From the NCBI GenBank assembly GCA_944325495.1, contig CALVAD010000003.1:1-64000 (forward strand): a stretch of 64,000 nucleotides of DNA. The letters run 5' to 3'. The position numbers and the translations under genes were made by a program. The stretch's first letter is position 1. The number at the start of each line of letters is the position of its first letter. Positions 17,208-24,806 of this stretch are shown here, one piece after another. A model generated the notes under the pieces. That model did no database searches and was not told the DNA's origin. It saw only the letters and a list, made by a program, of their open reading frames with translations. The DNA comes from an uncultured Bacteroidales bacterium (lineage in GTDB: Bacteria; Bacteroidota; Bacteroidia; Bacteroidales; UBA932).

Positions 17208-18569
17208 CTAAGCCATTTCCTTCAGCATAAGGTCGATGCCTTTTGCTATGATTTCCTGAATGTTGTTCTTGCTGGGGTCTACGAACTCGCAGACTGCGAG
17301 ATCCTCCGGCAGAACTTCATAGATTCCGAACTGCTCCATCTTCTCGATTTCTCCCGCCAGGCAGGCCTTGGTAAGATAGATGGGATAGATGTCCATGGGA
17401 AGCACCTTCGCATAATAGCCGTCGTTCATCAGGAACGCTCGCACGCCTCCGTGGAGATTGGTGTCCATGTCGTATTTCCTCTTCGGCGTCAGCCATGAGA
17501 AGTAGCTGTGGTCCGTGCTGAACTGCTTCCAGCGCAGGGGGCGGAGCCATCCGAGAAGCTCCCTTTCGGTGCCTTCGCGCAGCAGCGTGATCTGGTTGTC
17601 GAAGAAACCGAGATAGCCGTCGACGCCTTCGTTGCGTCCGCTGAGCACGTTTCCGCTTACGAAGCGGGTCTCGGGGGCGTTGCTGCCGTAGAATCCCGCA
17701 AGCTCCTTCATGGGCATGCCCGGAAGAGTCTCGACATAGGACGGCTCGATGGCCATGGGACCGCATACCGCGACCTTGCGGCGCATGTCATAGCGTCCCT
17801 TGGTGAACAGTTTTCCGATGGCCGCGAGTCCGAGCAGGGACACCGTCCATACGGTGTCGCCCTTGCGGATGGGCCTGATGTGGCTGATCTGCACTCCCAC
17901 ATTTCCGGCCGGGTGCTTTCCCTTGAAGAAATGCGCATGCACTCCGCTGAGCTTCCTGAGTTCCGACGCGGGATCGCCGTCGGCGTCGTAGGATACATGA
18001 ACTTCGCCGTCGGTGAGCTTTGAGAGGGCGTTGATTCCGGCCTGGATGTTCTTGACCTCCGACGCGAAGCAGAAGTCTCCGTCGGCTGCCAGGGGAGCCG
18101 AATCAAAGGCTGAAACGAAGATGTTGGACGGCCTGACCGCCGGGTCGGCGACGATGCCGTAGGGGCGCTGGATGATCCAGGGCCAGAGACCGCTTTCGAG
18201 CAGAGCCGCGGTGATCTCTCCCGCATCCATGGAGGCGGGATCCTTGACGCCGAAGTCGATGCACTTCTGTTCGTCGTCCGCCTCGATGAGGACTGCCAGC
18301 AGCTTGCGCTTCTCGCCCCTGACCAGAGCCTTCACCGTTCCGCTGACCGGAGAGGTGAGGAGTATGTCGGGGTTCTTTTTGTCCGCAATGACGGGAGAAC
18401 CGCAGAGCACGGAATCCCCCTCCTTGACCAGAAGTCTCGGAAGAAGACCCTTGAAATCGGTCGGCCTGACCGCAGTAATGCCCGGTGCAATCGCCTTTGA
18501 GACACGAAGTTCTGCTTCTCCTCCGATGGGGATGTTCAGACCTTTTTTCAAAACGATGTTCTGTGACAT
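17208..18569 (-). CDS. nqrA: NQR subunit A
   Basis: Cytoplasmic subunit of about 453 residues opening the operon. The N terminus has the RnfC-like/NqrA beta fold (KKGLNIPIGGEAE), with VKEGDSVLCGSPVI and the later WLTPKRKYDMDTNLHGG conserved. Its presence, and a NqrF rather than an RnfB ferredoxin, identify NQR and not RNF. It is divergent from uvrD with about 70 bp between the starts. Confidence 0.96.
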   Translation of the reverse strand: MSQNIVLKKGLNIPIGGEAELRVSKAIAPGITAVRPTDFKGLLPRLLVKEGDSVLCGSPVIADKKNPDILLTSPVSGTVKALVRGEKRKLLAVLIEADDEQKCIDFGVKDPASMDAGEITAALLESGLWPWIIQRPYGIVADPAVRPSNIFVSAFDSAPLAADGDFCFASEVKNIQAGINALSKLTDGEVHVSYDADGDPASELRKLSGVHAHFFKGKHPAGNVGVQISHIRPIRKGDTVWTVSLLGLAAIGKLFTKGRYDMRRKVAVCGPMAIEPSYVETLPGMPMKELAGFYGSNAPETRFVSGNVLSGRNEGVDGYLGFFDNQITLLREGTERELLGWLRPLRWKQFSTDHSYFSWLTPKRKYDMDTNLHGGVRAFLMNDGYYAKVLPMDIYPIYLTKACLAGEIEKMEQFGIYEVLPEDLAVCEFVDPSKNNIQEIIAKGIDLMLKEMA

Positions 18570-18605
18570 TTAGTATGACAATTTTAGGATATGCAAAATG
18601 CGCTG

Positions 18606-18634
18606 CGAAGATAGCCAATTTTTTCGTAATTTCG
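18606..18634. promoter_or_regulatory. Back-to-back promoters for nqrA and uvrD
   Basis: Minus-strand TATCTTCG (18606-18613) and plus-strand TAATTTCG (18627-18634) each match TAnnTTTG with one change. The uvrD ATG is only 6 bp beyond its box, while nqrA has a leader of about 35-40 nt. The two boxes lie within 30 bp, so polymerases could interfere. Confidence 0.5.
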
Positions 18635-18640
18635 CGGGCT

Positions 18641-21148
18641 ATGGAGCAGAAAGTGAATGCAGTTTTCGAGGGGCTGAACGAGGAGCAGAGAAATGCCGTC
18701 AGCTGCACCGGAGGCCCCGTGCTCATAGTCGCCGGAGCCGGTTCCGGAAAGACCAGGGTGCTGACGAGCAGGATAGCCCTCCTGCTCTCCGAAGGAGCGG
18801 ATCCGTCCAGGATACTCGCGCTGACCTTCACCAAGAAGGCGGCCGGCGAGATGAAGGAGAGAATAGAGGCGATGGTCGGCGGCCGGGGCGCCCGCAGGCT
18901 CGTGATGGGCACCTTCCATGCGGTGTTCGTCCGCTTCCTGCGGGAGTATGCCGCGTTTCTCGGCTATCCCGAGCGTTTCGTGATCTATGACACGGCCGAT
19001 TCCCAGAGCGCGATGAAGGCCTGCATCAAGGAGCTTCAGCTCGACGACAAGGTGTACAAGCCCCGCGAGGTGCTGTCCCGCATCTCGATGGCCAAGAACA
19101 ACCTCGTGACGGTGACCGGCTACCGCGCCAACCGCGAACTGCTGATCGCCGATTCGCACGCCCGCAAGCCGCGTCTGTGCGACCTCTACGAGCTCTATCA
19201 GAAGAAGCTCAAGGAATCGGGGGTCATGGACTTCGACGACATCCTGCTGAACATGAACATCCTGCTGCGCGACAACAAGGACGCCCTGCAGGCCATTTCC
19301 GAGCGCTTTCTGTATATCATGGTGGACGAGTACCAGGACACCAACTACGCCCAGTACCTGATACTCAAGAAACTCTCGCAGGCGCACCGCAACATCTGCG
19401 TCGTGGGCGACGACAGCCAGTCCATCTACGCGTTCCGCGGCGCCAAGATAGAGAACATACTGAACTTCAAGAAAGACTATCCCGACTGCCATGTGTTCCG
19501 TCTGGAGCGGAACTACCGGTCCACATCCACGATAGTGGACGCCGCGAACACGCTGATAGCGCACAACGAGGGGCGCATACCGAAGGAGTGCTATGCGGTG
19601 GGGGAGACCGGTGAGAAGATACGCATACTCAAGGCCTACACCGAGCAGGACGAGGCGATGAACATAGTCTCCGAGATAATCGCCCGCGTGCGTTCCGATC
19701 ATGCGCAATACAGGGATTTCGCGGTGCTGTACCGCACCAATTCGCAGTCGCGCGCTATCGAGGAGCAGCTGCGGCGCCGCAATATCCCGTATATGATATA
19801 TTCGGGCAATTCCTTCTTCGAACGGGCCGAAGTCAAGGATATGATGGCGTATTTCAAGCTCTGCATCAATCCGGACGACAACGAGTCATTCCGCAGGGTC
19901 GTGAACAAGCCGGCCAGGGGCATAGGCGGAGTCACCATGAACTCCGTCGAGGAGACCGCCGGACGGAAGGGCATATCGTTCTACCGCGCGGCACAGGAGA
20001 CGCCCAAGGTGAAGCCGTTCTGCGACATGATAGCGCGGCTCGCGGCGCAGATAGCCGTGACCGACGCCCACGACATGGCAGTCCGCATAGCTGACGAGAG
20101 CGGTCTGTATGCATCCTACAAGGCCGACACATCCATCGAGGGTCTCACCCGCGTCGCGAATCTCGACGAGCTCCTCAATTCCACGGCGGCCTTCGTCGAG
20201 GAGCGGCAGGAGGAGGCCATGGATGCCGACGAGCTGCAGGAGCCGGGGGCCGGAATGCCCTTGTTCACCCTGGACGACTATGTCGAGAACGTCTCGCTGC
20301 TCAGCAACGTCGATGTCAGCTCCGACGAGAATGACGACAACAAGGTCGCCCTGATGACCGTGCATTCGGCCAAGGGGCTGGAATTCCCTTATGTGTTCAT
20401 CGCCGGTCTTGAGGAGAACCTGTTCCCGAGCCTGTCCATGCTTTCGTCGCGCAGCGACGTGGAGGAGGAGCGCCGGCTGTTCTATGTCGCCATGACGAGG
20501 GCGGAGAAGGCCGTCACCCTGTCGTTCGCCGGCACGCGGATGCGCAACGGCAAGCACGAGTCCAACGCCCCTTCCCGCTTCATACGCGAAATCGATCCTG
20601 AATATATAGAGAATCCTCTTCCGGACAGGGATTTCGACGACGGAGGCGTCACGCATGAATGGGGCGGCTTCGGCTCCCGCTTCACCGGAGGCCGGCTGAA
20701 CGGTTACGGGCGCGGTGACGATGGTCAGGAACGCCGTCCGGGCACATACGGTCCGTCCGGAAATGCCGTAAGATACGGCTCCTCCGGCAGCTATGGCCGA
20801 TCTTCCGGTGTCAGCCATGAGCGGCACGGCTCTGGAGCGGTCAGCCGTGCGGGCGGTCCGATGGCCGGAAAGTCCTCCGGAGCAGGTCCGGCAGGTTCCG
20901 GCCGCCAGCCTGATTCCCTGACCTCCGGCGCCCGTCCCGCCGTCCCGCCCGTGATCGACCCTGACTTCAAGGCCGTGCCCATGACCGAGCTCAATGTCGG
21001 GGAACGCGTCGAACATATACGCTTCGGCGCCGGCGAAATACTGGAAATCACCGGCCGTTACCCGGACATGAAGGCCCGTATCCGCTTCGACAACTACGGC
21101 GAGAAGCTTCTGCTGCTCAAATACGCCAAGCTCCGTCACTGCAAGTAG
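18641..21148 (+). CDS. uvrD: UvrD/PcrA-family DNA helicase
   Basis: Superfamily 1 3'-5' helicase of about 835 residues for repair and replication-fork or transcription-conflict work. Walker A is GAGSGKT near residue 32. DEYQDTN, GDDSQSIYAFRGA, LERNYRST, VALMTVHSAKGLEFPYVF and FYVAMTRA follow in the expected order. The start at 18641 begins right at the helicase fold and next to a promoter; upstream frame would run through nqrA. A low-complexity Gly/Ser/Arg-rich linker (about 665-770) separates the helicase from a C-terminal tudor-like domain (GERVEHIRFGAGEI to the end), the PcrA module that contacts RNA polymerase. Confidence 0.93.
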   Translation: MEQKVNAVFEGLNEEQRNAVSCTGGPVLIVAGAGSGKTRVLTSRIALLLSEGADPSRILALTFTKKAAGEMKERIEAMVGGRGARRLVMGTFHAVFVRFLREYAAFLGYPERFVIYDTADSQSAMKACIKELQLDDKVYKPREVLSRISMAKNNLVTVTGYRANRELLIADSHARKPRLCDLYELYQKKLKESGVMDFDDILLNMNILLRDNKDALQAISERFLYIMVDEYQDTNYAQYLILKKLSQAHRNICVVGDDSQSIYAFRGAKIENILNFKKDYPDCHVFRLERNYRSTSTIVDAANTLIAHNEGRIPKECYAVGETGEKIRILKAYTEQDEAMNIVSEIIARVRSDHAQYRDFAVLYRTNSQSRAIEEQLRRRNIPYMIYSGNSFFERAEVKDMMAYFKLCINPDDNESFRRVVNKPARGIGGVTMNSVEETAGRKGISFYRAAQETPKVKPFCDMIARLAAQIAVTDAHDMAVRIADESGLYASYKADTSIEGLTRVANLDELLNSTAAFVEERQEEAMDADELQEPGAGMPLFTLDDYVENVSLLSNVDVSSDENDDNKVALMTVHSAKGLEFPYVFIAGLEENLFPSLSMLSSRSDVEEERRLFYVAMTRAEKAVTLSFAGTRMRNGKHESNAPSRFIREIDPEYIENPLPDRDFDDGGVTHEWGGFGSRFTGGRLNGYGRGDDGQERRPGTYGPSGNAVRYGSSGSYGRSSGVSHERHGSGAVSRAGGPMAGKSSGAGPAGSGRQPDSLTSGARPAVPPVIDPDFKAVPMTELNVGERVEHIRFGAGEILEITGRYPDMKARIRFDNYGEKLLLLKYAKLRHCK

Positions 21149-21308
21149 CGGTGCCGGCGTTTCCGTAACCGATACTTTCGGGAGCATGCCGCGATTGCAG
21201 ATCTCCGGCAATGATGTTGAAGGTTTGTTCGCTGCAGCGGATTTCGATTACCCTCAGCGACAGAACGAATTGTTACCATTCCCATAATGCCTAATGTCGG
21301 AGGACCAT

Positions 21309-21376
21309 GAGGCCGCAGGTGCCCCGAGGGAGGCTATTCCCGAATTTTCCGCCTCCCTCGGGGCACTTGTGGCCTC
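21309..21376. repeat. Long hairpin H1 with CTATTCCC loop
   Basis: Arms 21309-21333 and 21352-21376 pair over 25 positions with two G-T wobbles. The 18-nt loop is CTATTCCCGAATTTTCCG. No T-run follows, so it is not a classical terminator. The same loop opening occurs in the hairpins at 44607-44680 and 44757-44827, whose arms are unrelated in sequence. Confidence 0.85.
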
Positions 21377-21561
21377 TGCTTTCACCACCATGGCCTGGAC
21401 AATGCTGCGAAGATCATGACCGGACGGCACACGCCTTCTTTTATTGCATCATGGTATATTCTGAGATTTATCCGGTATAGTGAGCCGTCCTCCATCTTGA
21501 TTTGTGCAAAGCATCGGTTGTTGCGGCAGCTGCTTTTCTGTTCGTGTCGGGAGGGGGGGAG

Positions 21562-21714
21562 TTCCTGCAAAACGCTGGTTGCGCCCCATGGCTTGATACG
21601 GATTCCAGACGACGGGCCGTGCGACCAGTCTCACGGAATCAGGGTGACCTTTCGCAGCAGACCCCGCCCTATCGCCGCCAGGAGCCGGCCGGTGCGACTG
21701 GCGTTTTGCAGGAA
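21562..21714 (+). repeat. 153-bp palindrome-bounded element E1
   Basis: The ends TTCCTGCAAAACGC (21562-21575) and its exact complement (21701-21714) bound a 153-bp element; pairing extends inward ten further bases if G-T wobbles are allowed. It has the same length and near-identical positions of short motifs as the element at 37464-37616 read on the minus strand: GGCTT at 29-33, TAC at 36-38, ACCTT at 86-90, CAGACC at 96-102, CTATC at 108-112. It ends 93 bp upstream of the Y1 transposase. The rest of the 659-bp gap after uvrD (21149-21308, 21377-21561) shows nothing I recognise. Confidence 0.75.
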
Positions 21715-21807
21715 GCAGGTAATCTGATGTTCTGCAGGAAGGAAGAGGTGCGCTTTCCGAATTTGATTTTGTATCTTTATCGGTCAGGAGAACTTAAAAC
21801 TTGAATT

Positions 21808-22614
21808 ATGAAAATTTCCGATCAACTGCTGCGCCGGATCGAGTCCGATCTGGGATTGAATCTCGCTTTCAGAAAGGGTGCCGACATTCCCGTTTCCAAT
21901 TGCTGGCATTTCTGTACCGACGGCAATTCCGTTGACACCATGTTCTACGATGAACAGGATTTCATCGACGGAATGAACCGCATATATCCGGTATCAAGGA
22001 GTTCGGGCGTGGTCATACTTGCGTTTGTCCTGATGGATACGCATATCCATTTCATTCTATATGGCGCATATGATGACTGCAACGCTTTCATTCATGAATA
22101 TGTCCGTCGTACTTCGATGCACCTGGCGCACAGACACAATTTCGCCAAGAAGTTGAGAAACCTTTCCATAAGCTGTCAGAATATAGGAACTGACTCTTAT
22201 CTCAGGACAGCGATCTGCTATGTTCTGCGAAATCCTGTCGCCGCAGGCTTGAAGTTCATGCCCTATGATTACCCGTGGTCAAGCGGTTCGCTTTATTTCC
22301 GACGGGCCGGTTATTGGACATCCGCGCATTGGTCGGGGAATCAGGTGTTCCGCGATGAACTGCAAAACATGAGTTGCAGGGAAAGACTTGCGGTTTTCAA
22401 GATGAAGGGGCTTGACCCGGATTCCGGGGTGCTTTCGGCCGGAGGCCTGATTTTCCCGGGGGAATATGTCGCTATAGGAATCGTGGAAAGGCTGTTCAGA
22501 ACTTGCCGCAACTTCAATTACCTGCTTGGGGTATGCAAGGAGGAGGACATGCATTCTATTGGATCCGAGCTGTCGAGGCTGTCGGTTCCTATTCCGCGAA
22601 CACCAGCTTCGTGA
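21808..22614 (+). CDS. Y1 transposase, REP-associated (RAYT) type
   Basis: About 268 residues, single-strand-DNA HUH endonuclease family (Y1_Tnp, PF01797). The HUH motif is His79-Ile-His81 (MDTHIHFILYG) and the probable nucleophile is Tyr138 in CYVLRNPVAAGL; both are intact. CWHFCTDG near residue 35 is usual for this group. It is not flanked by IS200/IS605 ends, has no TnpB neighbour, and lies directly beside palindromic elements, which is the setting of RAYTs. Its 3' end overlaps the convergent thioesterase gene by 26 bp. Mobility is inferred only from the family. Confidence 0.8.
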   Translation: MKISDQLLRRIESDLGLNLAFRKGADIPVSNCWHFCTDGNSVDTMFYDEQDFIDGMNRIYPVSRSSGVVILAFVLMDTHIHFILYGAYDDCNAFIHEYVRRTSMHLAHRHNFAKKLRNLSISCQNIGTDSYLRTAICYVLRNPVAAGLKFMPYDYPWSSGSLYFRRAGYWTSAHWSGNQVFRDELQNMSCRERLAVFKMKGLDPDSGVLSAGGLIFPGEYVAIGIVERLFRTCRNFNYLLGVCKEEDMHSIGSELSRLSVPIPRTPAS

Positions 22615-23329
22615 TGAACGCCTGATGGTCGCCGACGCGTCCCTCGATTATGTGGGCTCCGTCGCTTTCGACATGGTAGAGCTCGACGGTCTCGCCGGGA
22701 CGCACCTCCTTGTTGAAGTTTATGTAGTGCTCCTTGAGCCAGCTGCCGTAGACAAGCTCCTCCGGCAGGACGTCCATCGCCCATACCGTGTATTTGACAT
22801 TGTTCGCGTGCTTGTTGAAGTCCACGTCGGACCACTGCGCCCTGTGTGTGCCGATCAGCTTGATGTCCCGGTCCTTCGGCATCAGTATCTTGGGGCTCGG
22901 CTCCTCTATCGCGTTTTCCGTGCTCTGCGGTTCGCGGTTCAGGATGTCCCAGACCTCCCTGTCGCGCGACAGAGTCCTGGTCTTCATGTCCATGACTATC
23001 CATGAGCTCGTGGAGTTCACGGCGGGGGCGCCGTCTTCTCCGCAGAGCTGATAGTCACGCAGGAAGTTCACGCCCTTGATGCCCTTGTGCCAGGAGGACA
23101 TGGAGACTTTCTCGTTGAACTTGACCGGGCGCAGGAAGCGGGTGTGCATCCTTGCGACCACCCACACGCAGCCGAGCGGCCTGAGCGTGGGGTCGCCGAG
23201 CTCGATTTCGGCCGCGGCGTCGGTGGCTATGTCCTGGGCGCAGTCGAGGAAGGCCGCGGGGCGCAGGTTATGGTTGTAGTCGGTCATGTAGCACTTGACG
23301 TTGAAGTGCATCGTGTATTTGCTGTTCAT
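22589..23329 (-). CDS. Acyl-ACP thioesterase
   Basis: Double hot-dog fold enzyme (PF01643) of about 246 residues that releases fatty acids from acyl carrier protein. The first hot-dog has MTDYNHNLRPAAFLDCAQDIA; the second carries the active-site block WSDVDFNKHANNVKY with the expected Asn-x-His arrangement. Its ATG overlaps the stop of the Nif3-like gene (ATGA), so the two are translationally coupled. The last 26 bp overlap the transposase end. Confidence 0.92.
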   Translation of the reverse strand: MNSKYTMHFNVKCYMTDYNHNLRPAAFLDCAQDIATDAAAEIELGDPTLRPLGCVWVVARMHTRFLRPVKFNEKVSMSSWHKGIKGVNFLRDYQLCGEDGAPAVNSTSSWIVMDMKTRTLSRDREVWDILNREPQSTENAIEEPSPKILMPKDRDIKLIGTHRAQWSDVDFNKHANNVKYTVWAMDVLPEELVYGSWLKEHYINFNKEVRPGETVELYHVESDGAHIIEGRVGDHQAFITKLVFAE

Positions 23330-24114
23330 TTGCAGTCGTATTGTATGGGATTCGTGTTAATCGTTGTCTTCACGACCTCCAGTTCCGGGAAGGCCTGGCG
23401 CAGCAACCCGGCAAGAAGGTCCACGGTGTACTGCTCGCTCTGCCAGTGCCCGAGTTCGGCGAGCAGCACGCCCTTGTTCTCGAAATAGTCGTGGTAGTGG
23501 AATTCTCCGCACACGAAGCAGTCGGCCCCGGCGCGGATGGCGTCTGCCAGCAGGAAGGCCCCGGCACCTCCGCAGACGGCGACGCGCCGGATGCTGCGTC
23601 CCGAGGTCTGCGAATGCAGGAGGCATTCCACCGCGAACTTTTCCTTGAGCATTGCGAGGAATGCGCGGTCCTCCACGGCCTCCGGGAGATTGCCCACCAG
23701 ACCGGAGCCCGCGTCGGCGCCACCCGGCTTCGGAGACAGCCATTCGAGGCCGCCGAGCCCTATTCGGGAGGCGATTTCATGGTTCACGCCGCCGGGAGCG
23801 TTGTCGAGGCTCGTGTGCGCCGAGTATATTGCGATGCCGGAGCGTAGGGCCGAAACGGCGCAGCGCTGCTGGTAGGTGCTGTCGCTGACCTGCCGCAGCG
23901 CGCGGAACAGCAGAGGGTGGTGCGAGACTATGAGTCCGCAGCTCTTGTCGGCGGCTTCCTGCACCACGGCCTCGGTGACGTCGAGGCACACGAGCACCTT
24001 CCGGACTTCGGCCGACGGGAAGCCGACCTGCAGCCCGGAGTTGTCGTAGTCGTCCTGAAAATTCAGCGGCGCGGTTCTTTCGACCGCTTCCGCGATGTCC
24101 TTGACTCTGATCAT
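23326..24114 (-). CDS. Nif3-like dinuclear metal-centre protein
   Basis: About 262 residues, NIF3/YbgI (DUF34) family, often linked to GTP cyclohydrolase-like chemistry or metal-dependent hydrolysis, but with no settled role. SHHPLLF gives the paired metal-binding histidines, AHTSLDNAPGGVNHEIA is the second block and GEFHYHD the third. It is the short form without the central PII-like insert found in many Bacteroidetes homologues (about 365 residues). Start at 24114 chosen for the family start MIRVKDIAEAVE. Confidence 0.9.
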   Translation of the reverse strand: MIRVKDIAEAVERTAPLNFQDDYDNSGLQVGFPSAEVRKVLVCLDVTEAVVQEAADKSCGLIVSHHPLLFRALRQVSDSTYQQRCAVSALRSGIAIYSAHTSLDNAPGGVNHEIASRIGLGGLEWLSPKPGGADAGSGLVGNLPEAVEDRAFLAMLKEKFAVECLLHSQTSGRSIRRVAVCGGAGAFLLADAIRAGADCFVCGEFHYHDYFENKGVLLAELGHWQSEQYTVDLLAGLLRQAFPELEVVKTTINTNPIQYDCK

Positions 24115-24179
24115 GTTTTCAGCGGTTAATGTACGGCGGCCCGGCATGTGGCCCGGACCGCCGCAGGGTCTCTGCCGGA

Positions 24180-24629
24180 CTATGCCAGCAGCTTTCTTAC
24201 TATCGTGGATATGGTGCGTCCGTCCGCGAGCCCCGCGAGCTGCTTCGTGGCGACGCCCATCACCTTGCCCATGTCGGAGGGTGAAGACGCGCCGACGGAG
24301 GTGATTATCTCCTTGAGCTTTTCCTCGATTTCGGCCTCGCTGAGCTGCCTGGGGAGATATTCCTCGAGCACCGCGGCTTCGGCGAGTTCGTTCTCCGCGA
24401 GTTCGGGCCTGCCCGCCGCCGTGTACTGCTCCGCGGACTCCCGGCGCTGCTTGGCGAGTTTCATGATTATCTTTATCACATCGGCGTCTTCGAGGCTGTC
24501 CTTTGCGCCTTCGGAGGTCTTGGCGAGCAGTATCGCCGACTTTATCGAGCGCACGGCGTTCGTCCGCACCTGGTCATGGGCCTTCATCGCGGCCATGATG
24601 TCTTTCTGGATCTGTTCTTCGAGTTTCAT
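24180..24629 (-). CDS. GatB/YqeY-domain protein
   Basis: About 149 residues, all helical, YqeY family (related to the C-terminal domain of the GatB amidotransferase subunit). MKLEEQIQKDIMAAMKAHD opens the family and YLPRQLSEAEIEEKL and SPSDMGKVMGV are conserved later. The start at 24629 is preferred over a 24791 frame that runs through a repeat element. Role in the cell is uncertain; a tRNA-related function is suggested by family. Confidence 0.9.
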   Translation of the reverse strand: MKLEEQIQKDIMAAMKAHDQVRTNAVRSIKSAILLAKTSEGAKDSLEDADVIKIIMKLAKQRRESAEQYTAAGRPELAENELAEAAVLEEYLPRQLSEAEIEEKLKEIITSVGASSPSDMGKVMGVATKQLAGLADGRTISTIVRKLLA

Positions 24630-24660
24630 ATCGTTAGTTTTTTGCGTTTCAATGTTTCCT

Positions 24661-24799
24661 GCCGTTGCACGCCGGGCGGGTCCGGAGAGGCTGGCCGCCC
24701 ACGGCCGTAAGTGGGTGTCGCTTCGGAGCGAAGCGCAGAAGTGACGGGATGGAGCGCGCAGCGCGGAACCTCGACGGAGCCGCGCCGGCACGCAACGGC
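24661..24799. repeat. 139-bp inverted-repeat element (family B, copy 2)
   Basis: Ends GCCGTTGC (24661-24668) and GCAACGGC (24792-24799) are exact complements; pairing continues inward with mismatches for about 25 bases. Interior blocks GAGGCTGGCCG (24687-24697) and GCGCAGCGCGGAACCTC (24756-24772) correspond, in inverted orientation and at equal distance from the ends, to blocks of the 12421-12637 element. A small hairpin GCTTCG-GAG-CGAAGC is inside. It occupies most of the gap between the yqeY-like gene and the peptidase stop. Confidence 0.65.
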
Positions 24800-24806
24800 G
24801 TCGATG

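Noticed and set aside
12785..18569. RNF electron-transport complex instead of NQR
   Set aside because: An NqrA-type first subunit, flavinylation motifs in B and C, and an FAD/NADH-binding F subunit fix it as NQR.
21562..21714. Integron attC site
   Set aside because: No GTTRRRY/RYYYAAC ends, no integrase gene and no cassette-like spacing.
21808..22614. Complete IS200/IS605 insertion sequence
   Set aside because: No TnpB gene and no recognisable IS200/IS605-type ends; the protein pattern is closer to RAYT.
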